Shown here one piece after another: positions 33,129 through 42,152 of a stretch of 64,000 nt of DNA. The DNA comes from CAZTDD01 sp964612675 (lineage in GTDB: Bacteria; Hinthialibacterota; Hinthialibacteria; Hinthialibacterales; JAKPRU01), in contig CAZTDD010000011.1 of assembly GCA_964612675.1 (NCBI GenBank), positions 1-64,000 on the forward strand. The letters run 5' to 3'. The stretch's first letter is position 1. Each line of letters starts with the position of its first letter. The notes below the pieces were generated by a model. The model was not told the origin of the DNA. It ran no database searches and saw nothing but the letters and a program-made list of their open reading frames with translations. A program made the position numbers and the translations under genes.

Positions 33129-33395
33129 ATGGCTAAGCTGAAACTCGATCTTCACGATATCTACAACAAAGGCGACGCAATTGACGCCGCCTTGAATGAC
33201 ATCATTCAGGAAGCGCGAGAGAAACGAATCAAAGAAGTGGAAATCATACCCGGCAAAGGCAGCGGGCAATTGAAGAAACGAGTGCTGCGTTTCCTGGATC
33301 AACCGCATATCAAGAAACTATACCACCGCATCGACAAAGACAAAAAGAACTTTGGCCGGATCTTTGTCTATTTCAAACACACCCGGCCTATGTAG
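33129..33395 (+). CDS. Stand-alone Smr domain protein
   Basis: An 88-aa protein consisting of a single Smr (MutS2 C-terminal-type) domain. The two family signatures are present: LDLHDIYNKGDAIDAAL with the LDxH motif, and IPGKGSGQLKKRVLRFL in place of HGKGxGxLR, here with proline for the usual histidine. Smr domains are DNA or RNA endonucleases or nucleic-acid binders. GAAGGAGTAGGG precedes the ATG. It stands alone, facing the msrB gene end to end. Confidence 0.85.
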   Translation: MAKLKLDLHDIYNKGDAIDAALNDIIQEAREKRIKEVEIIPGKGSGQLKKRVLRFLDQPHIKKLYHRIDKDKKNFGRIFVYFKHTRPM

Positions 33396-33401
33396 TCCAG
33401 T

Positions 33402-33980
33402 TCACTTCACGTCGGCCGAAGATTGATCCTCTTTCTCCAGATCCAGGCAAATCGAGTTGATGCAGTAGCGTTGACCGGTCGGGTCGGGACCGTCCTCGAA
33501 TACATGTCCCAGGTGAGAACCGCACCGGCTGCAGAGGACCTCGGTTCGGACCATTCCGTGACTCTCGTCGACGGCGCTCTCGACTCTGCCTGTGGCGATA
33601 GGTTGATAGAAACTCGGCCAGCCGGTACCGGAATCGAATTTGTGCTCGGATGAGAACAACTCCTGTCCGCAGGCCACACATCTGTACACACCGGGAGCCT
33701 TTTCGTCCCAGTATTCTCCCGAAAAGGCAGGCTCTGTCCCTTTTTCTCTGAGCACCTGGTACTGTTCCGGGGTCAGAATCTCGCGCCATTCGTCTTCTGT
33801 CTTTGTAATTCTATCCGGCATGGTAGTTGTCTCCGTTTCTCCCTGCGCGACAACGGGCGATTTCGTCCCGCTGCCCTGACGTGGCTCCTGTGCTGTTTCC
33901 TCCGGCGTGGGATTGCCGCAGGAGAGCAAGAGTCCCAAAATAAATAATCCCAAAGGAATTGATGTTGTCGTTCGTCGCAT
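33402..33980 (-). CDS. msrB: Peptide-methionine (R)-S-oxide reductase MsrB, lipoprotein
   Basis: A 192-aa protein that repairs methionine R-sulfoxide. A lipoprotein signal peptide ends in the lipobox LLLSC, so the enzyme is probably membrane-anchored outside the cytoplasm. The MsrB domain follows from about residue 55: LTPEQYQVLREKGTEPAFSGEY, the two zinc-binding CxxC pairs (CVACG, CSRCG), DSGTGWPSFY, GHVFEDGP and the catalytic cysteine near 171 in RYCINS. Its 3' end is six bases from that of the Smr gene. An exported MsrB suggests repair of oxidised surface proteins. Confidence 0.93.
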   Translation of the reverse strand: MRRTTTSIPLGLFILGLLLSCGNPTPEETAQEPRQGSGTKSPVVAQGETETTTMPDRITKTEDEWREILTPEQYQVLREKGTEPAFSGEYWDEKAPGVYRCVACGQELFSSEHKFDSGTGWPSFYQPIATGRVESAVDESHGMVRTEVLCSRCGSHLGHVFEDGPDPTGQRYCINSICLDLEKEDQSSADVK

Positions 33981-34534
33981 CGGTCCAAAACCTCGAAGAT
34001 TCTTGTTAGTTTTTTTGGTGAGTTACGCTCCTCGAAAGTGGATCTGTTCATCCGGGGTAGTCGTGTCGCCAACCCACCCTATAGGCTGCAACCCCAATGG
34101 CCTTTCTCTTCAACATCAGCAGCACTGCCGGTTCGTGGCTCCTATGAAAACGCTCCCGAAATCGTCATTCCGAGGAGCGAAGCGACGTGGGAATCTCGCT
34201 GTTGAGACACCCAGCGAAGAGATCGCCACGCTTCGCTCGCGATGACGGCAACGGGGACCGCGTTTTTTTCCTCAATTCACCGGCCTCGCCGGCCCGGGGC
34301 TCGCGATGACGGTAACGCAACCAGCTGCAAACAGTCGCGTTTTCTTTCTCAATTCACCGGCTCCGACGATCCGTGGCTCGCAACCGCGTTGAGTCACACT
34401 ATGCTTTTGACGGCACCTTATCAGATTACCATTTGTGTGCTCGATCTACCACTCAGCCCGATGTTATCGAGGCCGGGCTGACCGTCATAGATCGACGTTT
34501 GGAACCAATCCGGCTTACTCGCAGTACGGTCCAC
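33981..34534. repeat. 554-base intergenic region with dispersed repeats
   Basis: 34015-34085 is a GTGAGTTACGCTCCT…CCAACCCACCCTATAG element. 34143-34312 is a full copy of the GTCATTCCGAGGAGCGAAGC…GCTCGCGATGACGG element, with an extra half copy at about 34333-34382. The remaining 34385-34534 shows no gene or motif I recognise. Confidence 0.7.
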
Positions 34535-35893
34535 TCATTGTACCGGATGGGCTTTCAGGTTTCCCACGAGCGTATGCAACGTGATCACCGCTCGGTCGAC
34601 CAACCATTCCCCCGCTCCGACTTCCACATAGGTCGCGTAACTCGCGCCGTAGCCGCCTTCCGATGCCGCTTGAATCGTCGGGAAGTAGGAATGCAGCCCG
34701 TTACAGTACCCAAGGAAAAAAGTATGCGTGATGGGCGATCGCTTTTTGAGATCAGCCTGAAAATCGTCGAAAAACTCTCCCGGGAACCCCACCCAGGCGA
34801 TCGATTTTCCGACCAACAGGATAGGTGTTTCCACAACGGTGTATTTCGTTAGGTTCTCCAAATGACTGTTGTAATAATCTTCACCGTATCTATCGATATA
34901 GAATTCCTTCACGTCCGGAGATTTCAAATCGAACCGATGATCCAGCTCCGTTGTGTAGGACAACGCGGTCAGAACATATTCATCTTCCGGAATCGTTTCC
35001 ATTGAGTCCATAATTCGGACCACGTCTTTCCCCAGAGATTTCCCCGATTCGCAAAGCCGAGCGTATCCTTCGTCATCCGGGGTCGCACGGGTGTACGGAT
35101 TCACATCGCCTGCGGCTCCCTGCAAGAAAACACAAATACCGCCTGTTTCGTCCTCGACGTGGGAACAGAGGGCACCCGAATAATCCGCGCAGTATTTCAG
35201 GTTCTCCCCGCCGAACGTGACCGAATGGCAGGCAAAATGAACCAGGGTCGCCAGAGGCTCGTTGTCTGTCGTTCGAAAGGCAACGACACCCACAGTCTGG
35301 TCGACGGGGGCGGGCTGTTTACGGTCAGGATTTCGGAACAACATATGCACAGTGCCGTCCGGTTTGATTTCCCGGCGATCGTAGGAAAAATCGCTTTCAC
35401 CATAACCGACTGAGACCGTCGCGGGCTCCTTCGCCGAGACCGCCTGACCGATCACCTCGATCAATTTCGCCTCCAACGTGTCCAGCCACTGATTCTCGGG
35501 GCTTGGAAGATTTGGTTTCAGCACGGGTCCCGAGTGAGTATGCGTGGCGACATGGAAGATCAGCGATATTCCGTGTTCCCGCTGGGCCGTGTGGGCGATC
35601 CGTGAGCGCACATCTTTCGGAGGAGACGCGATCAGATCCAAAGAGATGATGGCCGCCTGAGTTTTACCGTCATCCAGGACAACCGCTTTCGCCATCAACG
35701 GATCCCAGATTCCTTGTGACGGTTCTTTGCGGGCGGCGTAACCGCGCATGGGCATTCCCACCGGCGGCGTGATGTCGATCTCGGCCACGCCGACCTGCAG
35801 GGCAGATGCCGGACACGGTCCACGCGTCGCTTCAATAAGAAAGCAGAAAAGAAGAGCGAAAAGAAGAATGGAAAAGCATCGATGGATACACAT
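34535..35893 (-). CDS. Secreted neutral/alkaline ceramidase-like hydrolase
   Basis: A 452-aa exported protein. After the signal peptide, residues 30-430 match the N-terminal catalytic domain of neutral/alkaline non-lysosomal ceramidases: VGVAEIDITPPVGMPMRGY, ISLDLIA, THTHSGP (zinc histidines), LVHFACHSVTFGG and GAAGDVNP. True ceramidases are longer and carry an Ig-like C-terminal domain that is missing here, and bacteria of this type often encode several short versions of unknown substrate. Amidase activity outside the cell is the safe prediction. GGAGG precedes the ATG. Confidence 0.8.
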   Translation of the reverse strand: MCIHRCFSILLFALLFCFLIEATRGPCPASALQVGVAEIDITPPVGMPMRGYAARKEPSQGIWDPLMAKAVVLDDGKTQAAIISLDLIASPPKDVRSRIAHTAQREHGISLIFHVATHTHSGPVLKPNLPSPENQWLDTLEAKLIEVIGQAVSAKEPATVSVGYGESDFSYDRREIKPDGTVHMLFRNPDRKQPAPVDQTVGVVAFRTTDNEPLATLVHFACHSVTFGGENLKYCADYSGALCSHVEDETGGICVFLQGAAGDVNPYTRATPDDEGYARLCESGKSLGKDVVRIMDSMETIPEDEYVLTALSYTTELDHRFDLKSPDVKEFYIDRYGEDYYNSHLENLTKYTVVETPILLVGKSIAWVGFPGEFFDDFQADLKKRSPITHTFFLGYCNGLHSYFPTIQAASEGGYGASYATYVEVGAGEWLVDRAVITLHTLVGNLKAHPVQ

Positions 35894-36120
35894 TATGAAA
35901 CCTCCTGACGGCAGACTATGTTGGAAAACACAAAACGAGATCGCCGCGCTTCGCTCCTAAGAATACGCCTGCGAATCGTCATTCCGAGGAGCGAAGCGAC
36001 GTGGGAATCTCGCCGTTGAATCGGACAAAACGAGATGGCCACGCTTCGCTCGCCATGACGGCAACGGGGACCGCGGTTTCTTCCTCAAATCACCGGCCTC
36101 GCCGGCCCGGGGCTCGCGAT
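35894..36120. repeat. Copy of the GTCATTCCGAGG dispersed element
   Basis: 35958-36125 is nearly identical to the copy at 32907-33074, including the CGCCTGCGAATC leader. A partial CGAGATCGCCGCGCTTCGCTC fragment at about 35936-35957 precedes it. Confidence 0.75.
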
Positions 36121-36220
36121 GACGGTCACAACCCTAATTGCTGGTGACGGTCACAACCCTAATTGCTGGTGGCGGTCACAACCCTAATTGCTGGTGGCGG
36201 TCACAACCCTAATTGCTGGT
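36121..36220. repeat. Four exact-length 25-bp tandem repeats
   Basis: Four units of (GAC/GGC)GGTCACAACCCTAATTGCTGGT, 25 bases each with only the second base varying, start exactly at the end of the preceding dispersed element and share its GACGG. No spacers are present. Confidence 0.9.
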
Positions 36221-36242
36221 CCAGGAGTTGAACTCCTGGACC
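36218..36242. repeat. Perfect 25-bp palindrome
   Basis: GGTCCAGGAGTT-G-AACTCCTGGACC: 12-base arms with a single central base, overlapping the last tandem unit. No T tract follows, so it is not a classical terminator. It lies 80 bases upstream of the next start codon. Confidence 0.85.
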
Positions 36243-36322
36243 ACCCCAGCACTTCATCTTCCGTGTTCGTCCAAATTGTATAATAGTGTATCGAATGCTA
36301 GCGACGAATTGGAGAGGATAAG

Positions 36323-38203
36323 ATGATTCACAAGATGTCCGGACCGATCCTGTTTCTCGTTTTCCTTCTGTCTACAATGCCTATTTCTTTCGCTGACGTA
36401 TCGAACGCCAATGCAGAGCGCTTCGACGTCGTTATCGTCGGCGGAACACCGGGCGGAATCATGGCCGCAATCGCCGTAGCTCGCGGCGGGCATACCGCCG
36501 TCATTCTCGAACGTACACATCACATCGGCGGACTTCCCGCTAACGGTTTGGGAGCCACGGATATTTCCACGCGGGGAGCGACGGGCGGACTGTTCACGGA
36601 ATTCGTCGGTCGCATTCGCCACTACTATGTCGATACCTACGGTCCCGATTCGCAACAGGTGAAAGACTGCAGCGATGGGTACCATTTCGAACCGCATGTT
36701 GCCGAGATGATTTTCGAGCAGATGCTTGCGGAACATGACAAACAAATCACCGTGCGGAAATCGCGTCAATTCGATGCCTTGCCGAAGAATGTGTTCTTCG
36801 AGCGAGGGACCATCGCAAAGATTGTTGTTACGAACCGTGAAAACGAAAAACGGGAATCGTACCGGGCCGATGTGTTCATGGACGCCACGTACGAGGGCGA
36901 CCTGGCGGCCGCCGCGGGCGCGGATTACTTGCTTGGGCGTGAATCGGAAAGCGATTTCGATGAGCCGATGGCGGGTCGGTTGTATAAAAAATGGCGCGGG
37001 CCGGTCGGTCCCGGCTCGACCGGTCTCGGCGATAACGCCGTGCAAGCCTACAATTTCCGGCTGTGCCTCACAAAGCGGAAAGACAACATGGTGCCGATTT
37101 GGCAGCCGGATGGTTACGATCGCGAGGAATATGTCTCACTGATTCGAGACATAAAGGAAGACCGTACAACCGCGAAACACTGGCGGGAGATGGCATTCGA
37201 CGGAATCGGCAGACTGACGAACATGGTCTCTCTACCGAACGGCAAGACCGACGCGAATAATCAACATCTCGCGTTCATCTCCACCGATCTGCCGGAAGAG
37301 AACTGGCCTTGGCCGACGTCCGGATGGGACTGGCGCGACCGATTCGCCGAGCGCCTTCGCGACTATACACTGGGCCTGATCTGGTTCGCCCAACACGATC
37401 GCGAACTTCCAAGAGACTTCCGCGAACGTTGCCTGGAGTGGGGATTCGCAAAGGATGAATATGTAGATAATGAGAATTTCCCGCGTCAGGTGTATGTTCG
37501 TGAAGGAAGGAGAGTGGTCGGAGAGTATCTTTTCACGGCGCATGATGCGATTCCGATTGAAGAAAACTCGCGGCCGCCGATCCATTCGAACAGCATCACC
37601 GCCAGCCACTATGCGCTCGATTCGCATGCGGTCCGCAAACGGGAACCGGGTCGTTATCATTTGGATGGGTTTTTCAGCTACCCGACGAAACCCTATACGG
37701 TTCCGTACGGCGTCATCGTTCCTACAAAGGTAGAAGGGCTGTTGACCCCGGTGCCGGTATCGGGAACACACATCGGCTTCAGCACATTGCGGATGGAGCC
37801 CTGTTGGATGGCGATGGGACAGGCGGCGGGGACTGCTGCATGTATCGCTATCGACCACAAGATACCACCGAAAAAGATCGATATTACTGAGTTACAAGAC
37901 CGGCTTCTCGCACAAAATGCCGTGCTGATCTATTTTGAAGATACCGAACCGACGGATAAACATTATCGCGCCCTGCAGTATTTCGCCCTTCGCGGTTTTT
38001 ATCCGATTTCCGCCTGGGAAGCGAAATTGAATGAAATTGTCCCCGAGAGCGTAGCTTTAAAATGGATCGATTGGGCTCAGGTCCGCCGTCCGAGTGACTA
38101 TAAACCGGGAGAAACGACACGCGGCGAGCTGCTCGACATGTTGTACAAGAAGGTCAGCGCGTTGCCGCCCGAAGAACGCTCCACCGTGCGGGCTCATCCT
38201 TGA
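36323..38203 (+). CDS. Exported FAD-dependent oxidoreductase (FAD_oxidored family)
   Basis: A 626-aa protein with a signal peptide (ending near ISFADVS). The dinucleotide-binding fold follows at once: FDVVIVGGTPGGIMAAIAVARGG and VILERTHHIGG. FMDATYEGDLAAAAGADYLLGRES and TPVPVSGTHIGFSTLRMEPCWMAMGQAAG are typical of the PF12831-type oxidoreductases that are expanded in PVC and related bacteria. Substrates are unknown; sugar or polyol oxidation is often guessed. The binding site GGAGAGG is five bases before the ATG. The next gene overlaps or abuts its stop codon. Confidence 0.82.
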   Translation: MIHKMSGPILFLVFLLSTMPISFADVSNANAERFDVVIVGGTPGGIMAAIAVARGGHTAVILERTHHIGGLPANGLGATDISTRGATGGLFTEFVGRIRHYYVDTYGPDSQQVKDCSDGYHFEPHVAEMIFEQMLAEHDKQITVRKSRQFDALPKNVFFERGTIAKIVVTNRENEKRESYRADVFMDATYEGDLAAAAGADYLLGRESESDFDEPMAGRLYKKWRGPVGPGSTGLGDNAVQAYNFRLCLTKRKDNMVPIWQPDGYDREEYVSLIRDIKEDRTTAKHWREMAFDGIGRLTNMVSLPNGKTDANNQHLAFISTDLPEENWPWPTSGWDWRDRFAERLRDYTLGLIWFAQHDRELPRDFRERCLEWGFAKDEYVDNENFPRQVYVREGRRVVGEYLFTAHDAIPIEENSRPPIHSNSITASHYALDSHAVRKREPGRYHLDGFFSYPTKPYTVPYGVIVPTKVEGLLTPVPVSGTHIGFSTLRMEPCWMAMGQAAGTAACIAIDHKIPPKKIDITELQDRLLAQNAVLIYFEDTEPTDKHYRALQYFALRGFYPISAWEAKLNEIVPESVALKWIDWAQVRRPSDYKPGETTRGELLDMLYKKVSALPPEERSTVRAHP

Positions 38204-38214
38204 ATGTGGGAACA

Positions 38215-40287
38215 ATGAAAAAATCCAAGAAAACCGAATATCTTCTCGCCGTGCTACTCGGCGTCCCTCTGGGACTCTTGATCTCCACACTGATCCAATT
38301 GTACCAGGGAGAAGGTTTTATCCTGGACATGCTGCTGGAGCATTCCGGCCACAAAGATGTCTCCACAGAGCTTCACTCCGCCGTTCTCGACAGCGATCTC
38401 GAAAAAACAAAAGAATTACTGAATAGAGGATTCGATCCAGGCGCGAAGGATGAAAAGGGGTTGACCCCGCTGCATATTGCGGCAATGATCGGGGATATTT
38501 CTGTCGCTGAGCTCCTTGTTGAGAACACCTCGGATTTGGATATTCGGGAGCGTCGGCATGGTATGACCCCGTACTATCTCGCGAAAGTGACCGGGCATGA
38601 TGAAATTGCGGAATTGCTCGAACAATGTGGGGCGGATATTTCCATTCCCGATGATTATACCCAAACACCGGAGGAAGCAGCGGCGGTTTTCCGAGAAAAA
38701 GAAACCCATGAACTGGTATCGGCCGCCTCCGGGAACACGCCGTTCGATCACAGAGCCATTGTTCTTCTCGCGTACGTCGGTAGGAACGAGCTCGGCCTGG
38801 CATACAAGAGAGGGGTTCGCGATGCCTTTGTAGTTGAGGACGGCAATTTGGTTATAACGGCCGCTCACTGTGTGACTGATTTCATTCAAGAATATGAAAA
38901 TGGATCGCTGGTTCGACCGCTCGCGATCAGTTCGTTTTACGGCAACTTGTACGAAACCGAGATTGTGGCAATTGATAAGGATGCGGACCTTGCGGCCCTG
39001 CGTCCGGAGTGGACACATCATGTGTCGTTCGACTTGGGTACCGAAGAGGAACTGCTCAATTCGGAGGATCTACTCATCGCAGGGTATCCTCCTCCTCAAA
39101 CGGAAGAGGACACGCTTGTCTTTCAACGGGAACCGTACTACGAGAGATTACGATTCCTAAAACCCTTGTCTCTTCATTCGGAAGACGATGCGGAGGCCCT
39201 GTTGATGGTCGGCGCGAAATATGTCGGTAAGGGCTGGAGCGGTTCGCCGGTTATCATACCAGAGTCCGGTCATGTTGTAGGAGCCCACTGTAAGCACCGT
39301 CTTTGGAAATTCAAGGATCAGCTTATTCTGCATAATGCAATGGGCGGCGGGATTCACTCCTTAGAGTCGTTGGTCGAAAAGGCGAACATCACGCGGGCCG
39401 TAGATGTCGCAACGATCAAACAGAATCCTCCGGAGGATGCAGAAGAAGCGTTTTTCCTGATTCTTGACATATTCGAGGCTCACAATAACAGAAAGCTAGT
39501 CCCGGCTGTCGAAAAGGCACAGGAACTCGTTCGTTTACGTCCCGATTCAGCTCAAGCCCACAGTTTATTAGCCTGGAGTGCCGATGCAGCCGAAGCAGAG
39601 AAACAAGAAAAAGAGAGAATGCAGGAAATTGCGAAGAGCAGTTACAAAAACTCTCTGGAAATCGAACCGGATAATGCGTATACCCGTACATTTTATGCTG
39701 CGTTTTTGGCTGGAATTCAACAGAAAGACGAGGGGATTGTCGAATTAGAGAATGCTGCCAAGATCGATCCGAGTATCCGCTACACTCGCCTGCTGCAAAT
39801 GGATCTCTTGATCGAAGGGAATCCTGCGCAGGCCGTCGAATTGGGCAGGCGGCTTACGGAAACAACGCCCGGCTTCGCCAAGTACTGGTTCAAATTGGCG
39901 CAAGCGTTACAGAAAATCGGCGAATATGACGAAGCGGTGGAAACAGTGCGGACCGGCATCGAAAAACATCCGAAACGAATGCATCGAGGACCCCTGGCGG
40001 AGGCTCTGGCGAAAGCGGGACGGATCGAGGAAGCCGAAGAACGTTACAACGAGATTCTAGAGGGTCATGACTGTTCCTGGTGCTGGCTTGCCTACGCCAA
40101 GTTCCTGATAGAATATCGCCCGGAACGTACTGACGATGCGGCCGAGGCACTGGACAAGGCGGAGGAATTTAATAAGAAGAAGCAGCTGGTTGATCCAGCC
40201 GATATTGAAAAATGGCGACAAAAGCTCGATAAAGCAAAAGCGATACCTGACGATTCGGATCCTGCTAAGCCGGAAAAACTGAATTGA
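38215..40287 (+). CDS. Membrane-anchored ankyrin–trypsin-like protease–TPR fusion
   Basis: A 690-aa protein joining three modules. After an N-terminal membrane segment (LLAVLLGVPLGLLISTLI) come ankyrin repeats at about 50-150 (KGLTPLHIAAMIGDISVAELLV, GMTPYYLAKVTGHDEIAELL). A trypsin-like/HtrA-type protease domain follows at about 175-390 with an apparent triad: His in VITAAHCV, Asp in DKDADLAAL, Ser in GKGWSGSPVI. TPR-like helical repeats occupy about 415-640. ATG 38215 follows GGGA; a TTG at 38200 overlapping the upstream stop is possible. The active site should face the periplasm. I know of no characterised protein with this exact order, and the function is unassigned. Confidence 0.75.
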   Translation: MKKSKKTEYLLAVLLGVPLGLLISTLIQLYQGEGFILDMLLEHSGHKDVSTELHSAVLDSDLEKTKELLNRGFDPGAKDEKGLTPLHIAAMIGDISVAELLVENTSDLDIRERRHGMTPYYLAKVTGHDEIAELLEQCGADISIPDDYTQTPEEAAAVFREKETHELVSAASGNTPFDHRAIVLLAYVGRNELGLAYKRGVRDAFVVEDGNLVITAAHCVTDFIQEYENGSLVRPLAISSFYGNLYETEIVAIDKDADLAALRPEWTHHVSFDLGTEEELLNSEDLLIAGYPPPQTEEDTLVFQREPYYERLRFLKPLSLHSEDDAEALLMVGAKYVGKGWSGSPVIIPESGHVVGAHCKHRLWKFKDQLILHNAMGGGIHSLESLVEKANITRAVDVATIKQNPPEDAEEAFFLILDIFEAHNNRKLVPAVEKAQELVRLRPDSAQAHSLLAWSADAAEAEKQEKERMQEIAKSSYKNSLEIEPDNAYTRTFYAAFLAGIQQKDEGIVELENAAKIDPSIRYTRLLQMDLLIEGNPAQAVELGRRLTETTPGFAKYWFKLAQALQKIGEYDEAVETVRTGIEKHPKRMHRGPLAEALAKAGRIEEAEERYNEILEGHDCSWCWLAYAKFLIEYRPERTDDAAEALDKAEEFNKKKQLVDPADIEKWRQKLDKAKAIPDDSDPAKPEKLN

Positions 40288-40300
40288 GCAGGCTGTTTAC

Positions 40301-41704
40301 CTATCGCCTTTTCTGCATATTCAAAAACAACACCGCATCCGTCTCTCCGAAGGGTGACTTCAATGTTCTCTTTGCGCCGCCGTCGATTCTCTTTCCCATC
40401 TGCGTCTTGTTCGAGGTCGGGTCGAACCACTCCACGGAATATTGATTCGTTTTTTCCGACAAATCGACGGCTACTTTTCCGCCTTCCGGTAAATAGACCA
40501 AATATTCTTGTCCTGGATTCGCAAGACAGTAATCGCTTGAAGCGAGATCGGTTCTCGGATTTGTTTTTTCGAGATCCATTCTGTTTGCGTAGTTCAATGT
40601 ATATCCCATGCTTCGTCGGATCGGGTCCCATTTCGGATCGAATCGATTTCCAAGAACGATCCCATCATAGGGATCCATGAAAATAGGATTCAGTCCTCGC
40701 GTAAAGCTCTTCCACACCCACGCCTGATTTCCTCCAATTCCCCACAGGTGGTCTGTGTCTGAGAGAACGACCTTCTTTCCATCATTGACAGGCGGGTTAT
40801 CTCGATATCCGCCTTCGTGGTTCGGTGAAATCCATTCGGCAGGACTATCGAAGAGGGTTTGATTGCTGCCGCCCTTGTATTGAAAAGTCATACCGACCGG
40901 ATGCTGCTTCGGCTTCTTTGCTTCAACATCGTGGATAAACTCAATCATGTGGTATTGCCATTCCGTCGATGGCGGGTGGTTCTCATTCGAAATCTCGTAG
41001 AGAACATTATCGAAGTGATTGACCGTGTCGACAACCTTCTTCACATACAACTCCTGCACAGCGGTTATTTCAGGCAAACCCAACGTATGAATTTCGAGAC
41101 CTTTTCCATCCCGATTGGCGTCGCCGTCGATCCCGTTGACGTTGTTTTCTTTGTGAAACGGATGATTCTTCCACGCATTCGGCGCGAACTGCATCCCCCA
41201 GCCCTCGAAAAGCATCACCGAAACATAAATCCCTCTGTCTCCCGCTGCCTTTACGCGGTGAAGAATGCGGTCAAAATAGTCGGGGTTGTATTTTGTCAGA
41301 TCGAATTTCGGTTTACCGTCCAACGCACTTCCCGGTCCCGTGCGCTGCCAGGGATGAGGTTCCACGTAATGAATGGGATTCTCATTCTTTTGTCTGTTCT
41401 TCTCGGTGTTCCATTCCGTCAATTCCCACGTCCACATACGGATGAAGTTATGGTTCAAGTCTTTCATCCAGTCCAAATAGGCTGTGAAGTCGAATTGTGG
41501 AGGCGGATCGGTGGGCCCCATGTCGACCAGGTTATACCAGGTATGCGAACCGGTGAGATAAACAATTCGGCCGTCTTGATCGGAAAAATAACGCGGGTTC
41601 GTTTCTGAGACTCGCAAGGGTCCTGTTGCCGGTTGTGAAGCGACCTCTACGGACATCGATAGAGAAAAGAAAAGTACGAATAACGAGATTCGTCGGTAAT
41701 TCAT
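40301..41704 (-). CDS. Secreted GH-A clan glycoside hydrolase-like protein (DUF4038/DUF6298-type)
   Basis: A 467-aa exported protein with a TIM-barrel glycosidase signature. PRYFSDQDGRIVYLTGSHTWYNL near the N-terminus, NHNFIRMWTWEL, the acid/base-type glutamate in YEISNEN and a later ISPNHEGGY stretch resemble DUF4038/GH140-like and GH5-related enzymes. The C-terminal 80 residues (YLVYLPEGGKVAVDLS…VEWFDP) match the 'putative collagen-binding domain' found behind such barrels. It probably cleaves a glycosidic bond in plant or algal polysaccharide; the linkage is unknown. GGAG lies upstream of the ATG. Confidence 0.75.
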   Translation of the reverse strand: MNYRRISLFVLFFSLSMSVEVASQPATGPLRVSETNPRYFSDQDGRIVYLTGSHTWYNLVDMGPTDPPPQFDFTAYLDWMKDLNHNFIRMWTWELTEWNTEKNRQKNENPIHYVEPHPWQRTGPGSALDGKPKFDLTKYNPDYFDRILHRVKAAGDRGIYVSVMLFEGWGMQFAPNAWKNHPFHKENNVNGIDGDANRDGKGLEIHTLGLPEITAVQELYVKKVVDTVNHFDNVLYEISNENHPPSTEWQYHMIEFIHDVEAKKPKQHPVGMTFQYKGGSNQTLFDSPAEWISPNHEGGYRDNPPVNDGKKVVLSDTDHLWGIGGNQAWVWKSFTRGLNPIFMDPYDGIVLGNRFDPKWDPIRRSMGYTLNYANRMDLEKTNPRTDLASSDYCLANPGQEYLVYLPEGGKVAVDLSEKTNQYSVEWFDPTSNKTQMGKRIDGGAKRTLKSPFGETDAVLFLNMQKRR

Positions 41705-42152
41705 CGGTTGTCTCCTTTCGTTGGGCGGGTCAGCGGTATTGGTGGGTTACGCGTCGCCCACGAGAGTTTGAGCGTTGAGATGTCTTTGGTCTGCCAGGCT
41801 CCGCTAACCCACCCTACCCTTCTTTTTGTGGGTCTTCATTCTGCGGCTCGGCGGGAGCCTCGCCCTCCCGGAGCCTCGCCTCCCTGAGCCTCGCCTCCCG
41901 GAGCCTCGCCCTCCGAGGAGTCTCGCTGCCACGGCAGCATTATCGTCGGAGGCACTGGTAGCTCGCACACGGAGGTAAGAGCCGCACTCCACTTTGACTT
42001 CACCTTCTATCCAGTTCCGTCTACCCGCTATCATAGAAGATAATTTCCTGTTTCGCGAGCGATATTGGTGGGTTATCCACATGATCGACCTCCGATGTAA
42101 GGAACAGCTTTTGAGGAGCGTAAACCGCCAAACTTGTCAGAGAGGATAGAAA
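41705..42152. repeat. Intergenic region with AACCCAC elements and a GAGCCTCGCC tandem
   Basis: 41738-41815 is a GTGGGTTACGC…GCTAACCCACCCTACC element. 41843-41925 contains a short tandem of GGAGCCTCGCC(T/CT)CCC units, about 15-16 bases each, whose leader GGCTCGGCGGGAGCCTCGCC recurs at 59038-59061. 42067-42120 is a further GTGGGTTA half element. No gene is visible. Confidence 0.65.

Noticed and set aside
36218..36242. Integron attC site or phage attachment site
   Set aside because: The palindrome lacks the attC core sites, and no integrase is present in the window.
36254..37045. 263-aa minus-strand protein
   Set aside because: It is antisense to the FAD oxidoreductase, whose dinucleotide-binding motifs are unmistakable.
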